Source: Phenylobacterium sp. (GTDB taxonomy: Bacteria; Pseudomonadota; Alphaproteobacteria; Caulobacterales; Caulobacteraceae). From it: DNA of 64,000 bases. Where the stretch lies: contig NZ_JAUXSP010000005.1 in NCBI RefSeq assembly GCF_030679875.1, forward strand, positions 1-64,000, in the 5' to 3' direction. The notes under the pieces were generated by a model. It searched no databases. It saw only the letters and a program-made list of their open reading frames with translations, and was not told where the DNA came from. The translations under genes were made by a program, and so were the position numbers. Below, in pieces: positions 1 to 8,741 of this stretch (the first letter of the stretch is position 1; every line of letters starts with the position of its first letter).

Positions 1-256
1 TGCCCACGGCGATGAACACCGCATCGGCCTTGGCCACGGCCGCGGCGGCGTCAGTCTCGAAGAACAGCCGGCCAGCCGCCACATTGCGCGCCACCAGGCC
101 CTCAAGACCCGGCTCAAAGATCGGAATGCCGCCGGTCCGCAAGCGCTCGATCTTGCCCGCGTCCTTGTCGATGCAGGTCACCTCGTGACCGAAGTCGGCG
201 AAGCACGCCCCGCTCACCAGGCCCACATAGCCCGTGCCGATCATCGCTACTTGCAT
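1..256 (-). CDS. UDP-glucose/UDP-sugar 6-dehydrogenase, N-terminal part (runs off window)
   Basis: The frame begins with ATG at 256 and is still open at base 1, so only about 85 residues are visible. They start [20 protein letters not shown], the Rossmann NAD-binding glycine motif GxGYVG typical of the UDP-glucose/GDP-mannose dehydrogenase family, followed by an acidic residue after the second strand (VTCID). The family oxidises a nucleotide sugar to the uronic acid for polysaccharide or LPS synthesis in the cytoplasm. The neighbouring phosphomannomutase and KdsD genes fit a surface-polysaccharide role. The substrate cannot be decided from this fragment. Confidence 0.9.
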   Translation of the reverse strand, partial: MQVAMIGTGYVGLVSGACFADFGHEVTCIDKDAGKIERLRTGGIPIFEPGLEGLVARNVAAGRLFFETDAAAAVAKADAVFIAVG

Positions 257-389
257 GGCAGGTTCCCGTCATTGACATGCGCGCCGCAGCCGCGAGGCCG
301 GGCGGTCAGGGCGCTGATCTAGCCGAAACTCGACCTGCGCCGCCAGATGGGGCGTCCTGCCGGGGCGGCAAAACCTCGCCGAGACCGGC

Positions 390-1892
390 TCAGATTTCCT
401 GGTTGTAGCCGCCGACCTGCGGATGCTTGCCCAGGCGGGGCTTCACCTCCTTGTGGAACAGGGCCCGCATGTCGTCCGCCGAGCTGGTGCTTTCCACCAC
501 CACGACGATCTCGGGCTTGTTCGATGAAGCCCGGACCAGAACCCAGGAACCGTCCTCCAAGGCCACGCGCACGCCGTTGACCGTGATCAGGTCGACAATC
601 TTGCGTCCCAGGATCGTGCCGCCTTCGGCCCGCAGGGCCTCGTATTCGGCGACGATCTTGTCGACCACCCCATACTTTTCCTCATCCGGGCAATGGGGGG
701 ACATGGTCAGCGAGGTGTAGGCGACGGGCAGGGCCTTTTTCAGGTCCGACAGCTTCTTGTCGGGATTGCGGTCCAGCATGGCCAGGATGGCGGCGGCGGC
801 CACCAGGCCATCGTCATAGCCGCGGCCGATAGGGTCGTTGAAGAAGAAGTGACCGCTCTTTTCGAAGCCGGCCAGGGCCTTCAGCTCAGCGGTCTTGCGC
901 TTGATATAGGAGTGGCCGGTCTTCCAGTAGACGGTCTTGGCGCCATTGGCGGCCAGCACCTCGTCGGTGGCGTAGAGACCGGTGGACTTCACATCGACGA
1001 CGAAGGTGGCGTCCTTGTGCAGCGCCGACAGGTCCCGGGCCAGCATCAGGCCGATCTTGTCGGCGAAGATCTCCTCGCCTTCGTCATCCACCACCCCGCA
1101 TCGGTCGCCGTCGCCGTCGAAGCCCAGGGCGCAGTCGGCGCCGTACTGGCGCACGGCCTTGGCCATCTCGTGCAGCATTTCCTGGTCTTCGGGATTGGGG
1201 TTGTAGCGGGGGAAGGTCCAGTCCAGCTCGCAGTCCATCTCATAGACCACCGCCACCCCCATCCTGCGCAGGCCTTCGGCGGCGAAGGCCCCGGCCGTGC
1301 CGTTGCCGCAGGCGCAGACCACCTTGAGCGGCCGCTTCAGGCTGAGGCCCGCCGCCACATCGGCGATGTAGCGCTCGGCGACGCCGTCCACATGGGTCAG
1401 GCTGCCTCCGGGCCGCAGCTCCCAGGCGCCGCCGAGCACGATGTCCTTCAGCCGGCCCATTTCGTCGGGACCGAAGGTCAGGGGTCGCTGGGCGCCCATC
1501 TTCACCCCGGTCCAGCCATTCTCATTGTGGCTGGCGGTGACCATGGCCACGCAGGGGGCGTCCAGGTCGAACTGGGCGAAATAGGCGATGGGCGAGAGCG
1601 CCAGGCCAATATCCAGCACCTCGCAGCCGGCCTGGATGAGGCCCAGCGTCAGGGCCTGCTTGATCGACAGGGAGTAGGACCGGAAGTCGTGGCCGACCAC
1701 GATCTTCGTCTGGCCCATCTGCTGGATCAGCGTGCCCAGGCCCATGCCGAGGGCCTCGACGCCCAGCAGGTTGATGTCAGGGCCAAACAGCCATCGCGCG
1801 TCATATTCCCGAAAACCCGTGGCTTTCACCAGGGGTTGGTTCTCATAGGCAAGCGTATTGGGGACGAGATCGGCGCGAGGGGCGAGAAGCAT
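390..1892 (-). CDS. manB: Phosphomannomutase/phosphoglucomutase
   Basis: This 500-residue alpha-D-phosphohexomutase interconverts hexose 6-phosphate and hexose 1-phosphate, feeding GDP-mannose or UDP-glucose for LPS, capsule and holdfast sugars. The phosphoserine loop TASHNENGWTG and the metal-binding loop GFDGDGDR are both present, and a C-terminal phosphate-binding domain follows. Length matches the bacterial PMM/PGM family. The ATG at 1892 has a GGAG ribosome site five bases upstream. It lies between the UDP-sugar dehydrogenase and KdsD, all on the minus strand but with gaps of about 90-130 bases, so they may be separate units. Whether mannose or glucose is the main substrate cannot be told from sequence. 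Confidence 0.93.
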   Translation of the reverse strand: MLLAPRADLVPNTLAYENQPLVKATGFREYDARWLFGPDINLLGVEALGMGLGTLIQQMGQTKIVVGHDFRSYSLSIKQALTLGLIQAGCEVLDIGLALSPIAYFAQFDLDAPCVAMVTASHNENGWTGVKMGAQRPLTFGPDEMGRLKDIVLGGAWELRPGGSLTHVDGVAERYIADVAAGLSLKRPLKVVCACGNGTAGAFAAEGLRRMGVAVVYEMDCELDWTFPRYNPNPEDQEMLHEMAKAVRQYGADCALGFDGDGDRCGVVDDEGEEIFADKIGLMLARDLSALHKDATFVVDVKSTGLYATDEVLAANGAKTVYWKTGHSYIKRKTAELKALAGFEKSGHFFFNDPIGRGYDDGLVAAAAILAMLDRNPDKKLSDLKKALPVAYTSLTMSPHCPDEEKYGVVDKIVAEYEALRAEGGTILGRKIVDLITVNGVRVALEDGSWVLVRASSNKPEIVVVVESTSSADDMRALFHKEVKPRLGKHPQVGGYNQEI

Positions 1893-1985
1893 CTGGACTC
1901 CGCAGGTGGGTGGTCGACAGCTCGAAAGACGACCGGCCGTCAGGCCAGCTTAACGCAAAGCCGTATCGCCGGTTCGCGACGGTGG

Positions 1986-2954
1986 CTACATCACGCCCGC
2001 CCGAAGCAGGTCATGGACATGCAATATGCCCACGGGCCGGTCGTTCTCCACGACGAAGAGAACCGTGACCGACGGTGCGGGATCGCTCATCAAAGCCAGG
2101 GCTTCGGACGCCATCATGGCTGGCGGCGCGGTCTTCTTCGGGCCTGCGGTCATCACCTGGCCAGCGGTCTGGCTCAGCAGGCCCTCGATGTGCCGGCGCA
2201 GGTCGCCATCGGTGATGGCGCCGGCCAGTCGTCCCTGATCATCGATCACCCCGACAATCCCCCAGCGTTTCTCGGTCATCACCAGCAGCGCCTCGGGCAT
2301 CGGCGTGTCGTGGGACACCAGGGGCAGTTCGCCGGCCCCATGCATCAGGTCGCCGACCGTGCGCAGCATGGCGCCCAGCTTGCCCCCCGGATGGAAGGTC
2401 TTGAAATCCTTGGCGGTGAAACCCCGGCGCTCCAGCAGGGCCACGGCCAGCGCATCCCCCAGCGCGATCTGAAGGGTGGTCGAGGTGGTCGGTGCGCTGA
2501 CCTCGGCGGTGGCTTCGGGCGCATCGGCCAGCCGTAGCACCACGTCGGCCGCGTGGCCGAGCGCGCTGCCCGGCGCGGCGGTCAGGGCGATCAGCGGAAT
2601 CCTGAACCGCTTGGCGTAGTCCAGAATGTCGGACAGTTCACGCACTTCGCCGGACTTGGAGAGGGCCAGGACGGCGTCCTCCTGGCCGATCATGCCCAGG
2701 TCTCCGTGGCTCGCCTCCGAAGCATGGACAAAGAAGGCCGCCGTGCCGGTGGAGGCGAAGGTGGCGGCGATCTTGCGCGCCACATGCCCAGACTTGCCGA
2801 TGCCGGTGCAGGCGATCCGGCCCTTGGCGGCGTAGAGGATGTCCACAGCCTGGACGAAGGCCTCGTCCAGCGCTTCGGCCTGCAGGGTCAGGGCCGCCGA
2901 CTCCGCGGCCAGCACCCGGCGGCCCACGGCCACAGCGTCGAAGTCGGGCCTCAT
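1986..2954 (-). CDS. kdsD: D-arabinose 5-phosphate isomerase, KpsF/GutQ type
   Basis: The 322 residues show an N-terminal SIS sugar-isomerase domain (GKSGHVARKIAATFASTGT, then HASEASHGDLGM) and two C-terminal CBS repeats, the standard KdsD layout and length. The enzyme converts ribulose 5-phosphate to arabinose 5-phosphate, the first step toward Kdo in lipid A core. The start overlaps the stop of the upstream 81-residue gene by four bases (ATGA), so the two are probably translationally coupled. Function is inferred from family. Confidence 0.93.
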   Translation of the reverse strand: MRPDFDAVAVGRRVLAAESAALTLQAEALDEAFVQAVDILYAAKGRIACTGIGKSGHVARKIAATFASTGTAAFFVHASEASHGDLGMIGQEDAVLALSKSGEVRELSDILDYAKRFRIPLIALTAAPGSALGHAADVVLRLADAPEATAEVSAPTTSTTLQIALGDALAVALLERRGFTAKDFKTFHPGGKLGAMLRTVGDLMHGAGELPLVSHDTPMPEALLVMTEKRWGIVGVIDDQGRLAGAITDGDLRRHIEGLLSQTAGQVMTAGPKKTAPPAMMASEALALMSDPAPSVTVLFVVENDRPVGILHVHDLLRAGVM

Positions 2955-3196
2955 GGCTGGGCCGCGATGGCTTCGGCCTGCATGCCGCGCATGGTTTCCC
3001 GCGCCTGATTGATGCGCTGCTGAGAGGCTTCGGTCTGACGTTTCATGGCGGCCTGCATCTCCGGCGTCTGCTGGACCGGCATGTGGCCGAACGGACCGGG
3101 CGAGCGGGCGCCTATGCCCTGGGGCCAGACGAGCGCCAGGGCGATGATCATCGCCGCGACAATGGCCATCAACGGAAAGAAGAAACGATCAAGCAT
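2951..3196 (-). CDS. Small single-pass membrane protein of unknown function
   Basis: The 81-residue protein has one N-terminal hydrophobic segment (about residues 5-23, FFFPLMAIVAAMIIALALVW) followed by a polar, Gln/Met/Ala-rich tail likely to form a helix. I do not recognise a family. Its last four bases overlap the start of kdsD, so it is the first gene of a two-gene unit; a link to envelope or LPS assembly is a guess from that context. Confidence 0.75.
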   Translation of the reverse strand: MLDRFFFPLMAIVAAMIIALALVWPQGIGARSPGPFGHMPVQQTPEMQAAMKRQTEASQQRINQARETMRGMQAEAIAAQP

Positions 3197-3315
3197 TGGC
3201 TCCGATATAGCCGCTCCCGGCGCGCTCGGCCACGCCCAAGGCGGCCTGCCGGCTTGACGGGGGTGAAGCCGCGTCCTAGCCGGACGGGCGACCCCCGCCG
3301 CCCCGGAGATGCCCC

Positions 3316-4029
3316 ATGCCGACCCTCGTCCTGCTTCGCCACGGCCAGAGCCGCTGGAACCTCGAGAACCGCTTCACCGGCTGGGTCGATGTCGACCTGA
3401 CCGCCGAGGGCGAGGCCCAGGCGACCAAGGGCGGCGAACTGATCAAGGCTGAAGGCGTCCAGTTCGACCGGGTCTACACCTCGGTCCTGACCCGGGCGAT
3501 CCGAACCAGCTGGCTGGCCCTGGCCGCCGCCGGCCAGGCCTATGTGCCCGAGGTCAAGGACTGGCGCCTGAATGAGCGCCACTATGGCGGCCTGACCGGA
3601 CTCAACAAGGCCGAGACCGCCCAGAAACACGGGGATGAGCAGGTAAAGGTCTGGCGGCGTTCCTATGACGTCCCGCCGCCGCCGCTCAGCCACGACAGCG
3701 AGTTCGATTTCGCCGGCGACCGTCGCTACGCCGGCGCCGTCCTGCCCGACACCGAAAGCCTCAAGACCACCCTCGACCGGGTCCAGCCCTACTGGGAGGG
3801 TGAGATCGCCCCGCACCTGAAGGCGGGTGAAACCCTGCTGGTGGTCGCCCACGGCAATTCCCTGCGGGCCATCGTCAAGCTGCTGTTCCGGCTGGGGGAC
3901 GAGGCGGTGATCGACGTGGAGATTCCCACGGGCAATCCGCTGCTGATCCAGCTGTCGGAAGACCTGACCCCGGTGGCGGCCCGCTATCTGGACGAGTCCC
4001 GCGCCCAATCCCTGCCCCTGGCGCCATGA
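3316..4029 (+). CDS. gpmA: 2,3-bisphosphoglycerate-dependent phosphoglycerate mutase
   Basis: The 237 residues open with [12 protein letters not shown], the phosphohistidine RHG motif, followed by FTGWVDVDL and [13 protein letters not shown]; the second catalytic histidine is in [10 protein letters not shown]. These define the dPGM branch, which interconverts 3- and 2-phosphoglycerate in glycolysis. A GGAG site sits eight bases before the ATG. The stop overlaps the next start by four bases (ATGA at 4026-4029), coupling it to the deaminase gene. Confidence 0.95.
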   Translation: MPTLVLLRHGQSRWNLENRFTGWVDVDLTAEGEAQATKGGELIKAEGVQFDRVYTSVLTRAIRTSWLALAAAGQAYVPEVKDWRLNERHYGGLTGLNKAETAQKHGDEQVKVWRRSYDVPPPPLSHDSEFDFAGDRRYAGAVLPDTESLKTTLDRVQPYWEGEIAPHLKAGETLLVVAHGNSLRAIVKLLFRLGDEAVIDVEIPTGNPLLIQLSEDLTPVAARYLDESRAQSLPLAP

Positions 4030-4481
4030 GCCAGGCCGACCAAGCCCACATGCGGCGCGCCATCGCCCTGGCGCGTCCCCACCTTGGTCAGACGGCGGAG
4101 AACCCGTCGGTGGGCTGCGTCATCGTCCGAAATGGGGCGGTGGTGGGCGAGGGCGCAACCGGGCTGGGCGGACGGCCCCACGCCGAGGAGATCGCCGTGC
4201 AGGCCGCCGGCCCGGCCGCCCAAGGGGCGGTGGTCTATGTCACCCTGGAGCCCTGTGGCGCCCGCTCCTCCGGCGCGCCCTCCTGCGCCGCGCGCCTGAC
4301 CCAGGCCGGGGTCGCCCAGGTGGTCATCGCCTGCGCCGACCCGTCCCCCTATGCCGACGGCCAGGGTGTGGGCCAGCTAAGGGCGGCCGGACTTGAGGTC
4401 CGGCTTGGCGTCCTGGCCGAGGAGGCCCAGGATCTCTACCGCGGCTACGCCCCCGCCAGGACCCGACGCCCAGGGCATTAA
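4026..4481 (+). CDS. Stand-alone RibD-type cytidine/pyrimidine deaminase domain
   Basis: The 151 residues match only the deaminase half of Rib[10 protein letters not shown], the zinc-ligand and catalytic HAEE motif, and [13 protein letters not shown] supplying two zinc cysteines. RibD usually deaminates 2,5-diamino-6-ribosylamino-pyrimidinone phosphate and carries a C-terminal reductase, which is absent here. The usual histidine after EPC (EPCxHxG) is replaced, so the substrate may differ. It is translationally coupled to gpmA and no other riboflavin gene is nearby. It could also be a general CMP/dCMP-type deaminase. The zinc chemistry is well supported, the pathway is not. Confidence 0.8.
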   Translation: MSQADQAHMRRAIALARPHLGQTAENPSVGCVIVRNGAVVGEGATGLGGRPHAEEIAVQAAGPAAQGAVVYVTLEPCGARSSGAPSCAARLTQAGVAQVVIACADPSPYADGQGVGQLRAAGLEVRLGVLAEEAQDLYRGYAPARTRRPGH

Positions 4482-4546
4482 GCGTCGGAAGGGCCTCGTT
4501 AATCTTGCAGGGTTAGCGTGGACTCTCCCCGTCGCAATGGCCCCAG

Positions 4547-5809
4547 ATGTTGTCCCCCCGTCCCGCCTCGATCCCCGAACTCCGGCGCCTGACCCAGGCA
4601 GAGGTCGATGCGGTTTGCGCGCGGCACGACCGCCTGTGGACCTCCCGGCCAGGGGGCGCCCGTGCGGTATTCTCGTGGAAGGACCTGTCGGGCCTGGATC
4701 TGCGGGGGCGCAATCTCTCCGACGCCGACTTCACCGGCGCCTGCCTGAACGAGTGCCAGATGCAGGGCGCCCGGTTGGACAACGCCAATCTGTTCGGCTG
4801 CGACATGCAGGGGGCCAATCTGACGGAGGCGTCCCTGCGCCGTGCGGATCTTCGCGGCGCCTGCCTGCGGGGCGCCAACCTGACCGCCGCCGATCTGTTC
4901 GAAGCCGATCTGCGCGAAGGCTCCATCGCCGCAGCGGACCGGGACAAGGGCCTGCGAATTCTCGAACATCTGGCGCGGCCCGGCGAGGTTCAGGGCGCGG
5001 TGCTGGCCGGCGCGAACCTGGAACGCTCGCGCCTGTCGGGCGTGATGGCCGCCCGGGCTGACTTTTCCGACGCCATCCTCAAGGACGCCAAGCTGGTCCG
5101 CGCCAACCTGAAACAGGCCAACATGTCCGGCGCCAATCTGCAGGGGGCCGACCTCTCCGGCGCCGATCTTGCCGGCGCCGATCTGCGCGACGCCATCCTG
5201 GTCGGCGCCAAGACCTATTCCTGGAACGTCAGCAAGGCCGATATGGAAGGCGTCCTCACCGACGCGCCGTCGGGGCTTGCGGTCTCGGACCTGCCCTACA
5301 AGACCATGATCCGCGAACATGCCCGCTGGTGCGAGACCGGCGGCGGGGAGGGCAGTCCCTCGGTGTTCGACGGCGCGGACCTGAGGGCCCTGGAGACAAT
5401 CCGCGGGTTCAACCTGACCGCCCTGTCGGCCAAGGGCGCCGTCTTCTACGGTCTCGACATGGAAGGCGTGCAGCTCCAGGGCGCGCAGCTCGACGGCGCT
5501 GATCTGCGGGCCTGCAATCTGCGCCGCGCTGATTTGCGGGGGGCGCGGCTGATCAACGCCAAGCTCTCCGGCGCGGACCTCCGGGACGCCCAGATGGGCC
5601 CGCTGCTGATCGGCTCCGACCGGCTGCTTCCCTGCAACATGACCGGCGCAAAGCTGAAAAACACCGACTGCGCCCGCGCCGATCTGCGCCAAGCCATTCT
5701 TCAGGACGCCGATCTCTCCCGGGCCAACTTCTCCGGCGCTCAGTTGAAGCAGGTCAATATCAGCGGCGCGCGAAGGGCCGGGGCCCGCGGCCTCGCAGAC
5801 GTCATTTAA
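4547..5809 (+). CDS. Pentapeptide-repeat protein, paralogue 1
   Basis: The 420 residues consist largely of A(D/N)Lxx repeats (for example [18 protein letters not shown]), which fold as a right-handed quadrilateral beta-helix. Blocks lie at about residues 45-125, 145-225 and 275-410. They are separated by non-repeat linkers, one carrying [11 protein letters not shown]. The N-terminal 40 residues ([19 protein letters not shown]) are helical and shared with the next gene. No membrane segment or enzymatic motif is visible. A GANTC site, the CcrM methylation target in Caulobacterales, lies at 4521-4525 just upstream. Function is unknown; some relatives mimic DNA or act as scaffolds. Confidence 0.85.
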   Translation: MLSPRPASIPELRRLTQAEVDAVCARHDRLWTSRPGGARAVFSWKDLSGLDLRGRNLSDADFTGACLNECQMQGARLDNANLFGCDMQGANLTEASLRRADLRGACLRGANLTAADLFEADLREGSIAAADRDKGLRILEHLARPGEVQGAVLAGANLERSRLSGVMAARADFSDAILKDAKLVRANLKQANMSGANLQGADLSGADLAGADLRDAILVGAKTYSWNVSKADMEGVLTDAPSGLAVSDLPYKTMIREHARWCETGGGEGSPSVFDGADLRALETIRGFNLTALSAKGAVFYGLDMEGVQLQGAQLDGADLRACNLRRADLRGARLINAKLSGADLRDAQMGPLLIGSDRLLPCNMTGAKLKNTDCARADLRQAILQDADLSRANFSGAQLKQVNISGARRAGARGLADVI

Positions 5810-5889
5810 AATATCGTCGGTCTCTTAACCCTTGAGTCTCTGTTCTGCGTCTAAAGGTCGCGGGTCGCCGAACAGTCAGGAGCGTTTCA

Positions 5890-7152
5890 GTGTCAGCCGC
5901 CATCGCACTGTCAGGCCGCCGGAAACTGTCCCGCGGCGAGATCGAGATGATTCTCGCCGCGCATGAGCGCTTCATCAGCGGTCGCCCAGGGGGCAAGCTG
6001 GCTGCCCTGCGCTTCATTGACTTCACCGGCGTGAACCTGGCTGGCCGCAACCTGCAGGACGCCGATCTGTCGTCCTCGATTTTCGACAGCGCAAACCTGT
6101 CCTGCGCCGACCTGTCCCGGGCCAATCTGTTCGGCTGCGATCTGCGCAAGGCCGACCTTCGTCGGGCCAACCTGACCCGGGCCGATCTGCGGGGCGCCTG
6201 CCTGCGGGGGGCCGATCTGAGCGAGGCCGACCTGACCCAGGCCGACTTCCGGGTGGGGCAGGTGGCCATGCCGCACCCTTCCAAGGGCCTGACCTCACTC
6301 ACCCACCATCAGCGCAGCGGCGAACTCGATCACGCCAATCTCAGCGGCGCCAATCTTGATGGCTCGCAGCTCGAGGATGTCTCGGCCTTCGCCACCGACT
6401 TCACCGACTGCTCCATGCGCGGGGCCAAGCTCAACCGCGCCAACCTGAAGGACGCCAATCTGGAAGGCGCCATCATGGACTGGGCCGATGTATCTGGCGC
6501 CAATCTGGAAGGTGCGCGCCTGGTGGATGCGGTCTTGACCGGGGTGGAGATTCGCAGCGCGCGCACCTCGGGCGCCAATATGGATGGCTGCCTCTCGTCG
6601 CCAAGCCAGACGGCTATCGATATGGCTGACGAGCTGCATGCAATGGCCCTCGGCAACCAGGCCTGGTGCAAGACGGGCGGCAAGGAAGGCAAGCCGGCCA
6701 AGTTTGACGGCCTGGATCTACGGCCCCTGGACCAACGTCTCCGGGGCCTGCGTCTGTCCGTGATGAGCGCCCGCGGGGCGGTGCTTGTGGGCATGGATCT
6801 TTCAGGCGTCCATCTGCAGGGCGCCAATCTCGAAAACGCCGACATGCGCGGCATCTGCCTGCGGGGCGCCGATCTGCGCGGCGCCAAGCTGGCCGGCGCA
6901 AAGCTGACCAAGGCCGATCTGCGCGAGGCCATTCTTGGCCCATTGCCGCTGAGCGCTGACCGGGTCAACCGCGGGGACCTCCACCACGCCAAGCTGCGGT
7001 ACGTAAAGGCCCAGGGCGCCGATCTCACCGGCGCCATTCTCGACGAGGCTGATGTTCGAGGCTGCAACTTCGCCGGGGCCCTGATGCGCGGCGCGAGCCT
7101 GCGGGGCGCCGACATGTCCCTGGCCCTTGGCCTCGAGCCGCCCGGAAGCTGA
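5890..7152 (+). CDS. Pentapeptide-repeat protein, paralogue 2
   Basis: It is the same length (420 residues) and layout as the preceding gene: a shared N-terminal segment (RRKLSRGEIEMILAAHERF), three pentapeptide-repeat blocks, and the same linker (WCKTGGKEGKP). The pair therefore arose by tandem duplication and diverged. The start is GTG with AGGAG seven bases upstream. The 80-base gap before it contains GAGTC (5834-5838), again a GANTC site. Beta-helix structure is secure, function unknown. Confidence 0.85.
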   Translation: MSAAIALSGRRKLSRGEIEMILAAHERFISGRPGGKLAALRFIDFTGVNLAGRNLQDADLSSSIFDSANLSCADLSRANLFGCDLRKADLRRANLTRADLRGACLRGADLSEADLTQADFRVGQVAMPHPSKGLTSLTHHQRSGELDHANLSGANLDGSQLEDVSAFATDFTDCSMRGAKLNRANLKDANLEGAIMDWADVSGANLEGARLVDAVLTGVEIRSARTSGANMDGCLSSPSQTAIDMADELHAMALGNQAWCKTGGKEGKPAKFDGLDLRPLDQRLRGLRLSVMSARGAVLVGMDLSGVHLQGANLENADMRGICLRGADLRGAKLAGAKLTKADLREAILGPLPLSADRVNRGDLHHAKLRYVKAQGADLTGAILDEADVRGCNFAGALMRGASLRGADMSLALGLEPPGS

Positions 7153-7164
7153 CCTCGACCTACG

Positions 7165-7193
7165 AAAAAGGGCGGCGCGTCGCCGCGCCGCCC
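7165..7193 (-). terminator. Rho-independent terminator of the hsp20 gene
   Basis: A perfect 10-bp G+C stem (arms 7170-7179 and 7184-7193, loop TCGC) is followed on the minus strand by five T residues. It lies between the convergent pentapeptide and hsp20 genes and should end the hsp20 transcript; read-out on the plus strand has a weaker T run. Confidence 0.85.
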
Positions 7194-7216
7194 CCTCTTG
7201 GCCTGCGGACTGAGCC

Positions 7217-7672
7217 TCAGGCGGCCTGCTCGCCCTCGATCAGGGTCGAGCTGACGCCCGTGGTGATCTGGATCTGACGCGGCTTCAGCGCTTCAGGCAG
7301 TTCACGACGCAGGGTGACGGACAGAAGGCCGTCGGCCAGGGCCGCCTCGCTCACCACCACATAGTCGGCCAGTTGGAACCGACGCTCGAAATCGCGCTCG
7401 GCGAGACCGCGATGCAGGAAGCTGCGCGCCTCCTCATTGGCGGTCTTGCGGCCCTGCACGGTCAGGAGGTTCTCCTTGACCTCGATGGCGAGTTCGTCCG
7501 CGCGGAAGCCGGCGACCGCAATCTCGATCCGGTAGGCGTTCTCGCCCGTGCGTTCGATATTGTAGGGGGGATAGCCCGAGGCGGCGTCGGCCGCAGCGGT
7601 CTCAAGCAGGCCAGCCAGTCGGTCAAAGCCGACGACGGAGCGGTACAGGGGGGAAAAGTCGAGGGTACGCAT
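7217..7672 (-). CDS. Small heat-shock protein, Hsp20/IbpA type
   Basis: This ATP-independent holdase has an alpha-crystallin domain (PPYNIERTGENAYRIEIAV through LADGLLSVTL) and the conserved C-terminal I-x-I type motif (IQIT). At 151 residues it matches the family. I use the ATG at 7672 because AAGAAGG lies about nine bases upstream; the in-frame GTG at 7681 is only one base from that site. The leader has a predicted RpoH promoter and an RNA-thermometer hairpin, and a strong terminator follows, so it is a single-gene heat-shock unit. Confidence 0.93.
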   Translation of the reverse strand: MRTLDFSPLYRSVVGFDRLAGLLETAAADAASGYPPYNIERTGENAYRIEIAVAGFRADELAIEVKENLLTVQGRKTANEEARSFLHRGLAERDFERRFQLADYVVVSEAALADGLLSVTLRRELPEALKPRQIQITTGVSSTLIEGEQAA

Positions 7673-7683
7673 GTGCGTCACAT

Positions 7684-7702
7684 CCTTCTTGTCTAAGCAA
7701 GG
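7684..7702 (-). promoter_or_regulatory. ROSE-like RNA thermometer hairpin over the hsp20 ribosome site
   Basis: On the minus strand the bases CCTT-G-CTT-AGAC-AAG-AAGG form a seven-pair stem with one bulged G and a four-base loop. The 3' arm is the Shine-Dalgarno sequence of hsp20. An anti-SD arm with a bulged G opposite the SD is the hallmark of ROSE elements in alphaproteobacterial small heat-shock genes. The upstream part of the leader (to about 7775) may hold further ROSE stems, which I did not fold. Confidence 0.7.
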
Positions 7703-7783
7703 TTGCGGTTATCGACCTGCGGCGAGCCGGTGTGGCCTCGTCAGCGGTCGGAAGGCCCGGACATCCAGCACCTTCGAGAAGGA

Positions 7784-7811
7784 ATTTGGGGAGAGGTTCG
7801 CGGGTTTCAAG
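7784..7811 (-). promoter_or_regulatory. Predicted RpoH (sigma-32) promoter of hsp20
   Basis: The minus strand reads CTTGAA, 14 bases, CCCCAAATT, close to the sigma-32 consensus CTTGAA-N13/14-CCCCATNT. Initiation near 7776 would give a leader of roughly 100 bases containing the thermometer hairpin. Confidence 0.65.
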
Positions 7812-7892
7812 GCCTTGTTGGTCTCGAACCCTTGCCACATGCGCCCATGCCTCTAGGGTCTCCGCCTCAACGACTTGCCGGAGCTCCAGACC

Positions 7893-8738
7893 ATGTTTCA
7901 CGACAAGTTCCCCGCCCTTATCGCCGGCGCCCTCGGGGCGCTGATCCTGGGACAGGCGGCCCAGGCCGAGGACGCCGCCCTGCGCGAGGCCGTGGCGGGG
8001 CCCCAGCGCAGCGAAGCTCATCAGGCCCGCGACGCCGCCCGCAACCCCTATGACAGCCTCACATTCTGGGGGCTCAAGCCGGGCCAGACGGTGATCGAGA
8101 TTTCGCCGGGCAGCGGCTACTGGACGGAGATCCTGGCGCCTTACGCCAAGGCCACTGACGGCGCCTATGTGGCCGGGGTCACCGATCTGGACGACCCAGC
8201 GGTGACCGACGCCGGCCGCCGTGGCCGCGAGGCCTTCGCCGCCCGCTACGCTGACGCAGAGGTGTTTGGTGACATCACCTATGCGGGCTTTGGCGCGGTC
8301 TCGGGCCCCCTGGGCGAGCCCGGTTCAGCCGATATCGTCCTGACCGCCCGCAACATCCATAACTGGATGTGGCGTGACGGTATGCTCGACAAGGCCCTGG
8401 CCGACTTCTACGCCGTGCTCAAGCCCGGCGGCGTGCTGGCGGTTGAAGAGCACCGGGCCGATCCCCGGCCGCAGGTCGAGGGCGCCCGTGACGGCTATGT
8501 GGCGACCGCGGTCGTTGTCGCCGCCGCCGAGAAGGCGGGCTTCCAACTGGCGGAGTCCAGCGAGGTCAACGCCAACCCCAAGGACACCAAGGACCATCCG
8601 TTCGGGGTCTGGACCCTGCCGCCGGTTCGTCAGAACGCGGCCCGGGGCGAGACCGCCAGCCCTGATTTCGACCGGACCAAGTATGATGAGATCGGCGAGA
8701 GCGACCGCATGACCCTGCGCTTTATCAAGCCGTCCTGA
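7893..8738 (+). CDS. Exported methyltransferase-like protein, paralogue 1
   Basis: The 281 residues begin with a Sec signal peptide (FPALIAGALGALILGQAAQA, cleavage after AQA) and continue into a class I SAM-methyltransferase-like fold with glycine motif EISPGSGYW and a later LTARNIHNWM segment. The ATG at 7893 has GGAG nine bases upstream, better than the TTG at 7875. Proteins of this family are usually annotated as predicted methyltransferases, but an export signal is odd because SAM is cytoplasmic. It is paired with a tandem paralogue starting four bases after its stop. Confidence 0.85.
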   Translation: MFHDKFPALIAGALGALILGQAAQAEDAALREAVAGPQRSEAHQARDAARNPYDSLTFWGLKPGQTVIEISPGSGYWTEILAPYAKATDGAYVAGVTDLDDPAVTDAGRRGREAFAARYADAEVFGDITYAGFGAVSGPLGEPGSADIVLTARNIHNWMWRDGMLDKALADFYAVLKPGGVLAVEEHRADPRPQVEGARDGYVATAVVVAAAEKAGFQLAESSEVNANPKDTKDHPFGVWTLPPVRQNAARGETASPDFDRTKYDEIGESDRMTLRFIKPS

Positions 8739-8741
8739 TCC

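Noticed and set aside
693-2537. Long open plus-strand frame opposite manB and kdsD
   Set aside because: It has low-complexity Gly/His/Gln-rich sequence and spans two well-supported minus-strand genes; GC-rich DNA commonly leaves the antisense frame open.
3169-4008. 279-codon minus-strand frame opposite gpmA
   Set aside because: It is antisense to a confident gene and its translation resembles reverse-frame Gly/Leu/Gln filler.
4547-7152. Short repeated DNA that might suggest a CRISPR or satellite array
   Set aside because: The repeats follow a 15-base codon rhythm encoding A(D/N)LxG pentapeptides inside two continuous genes, without regular spacers.
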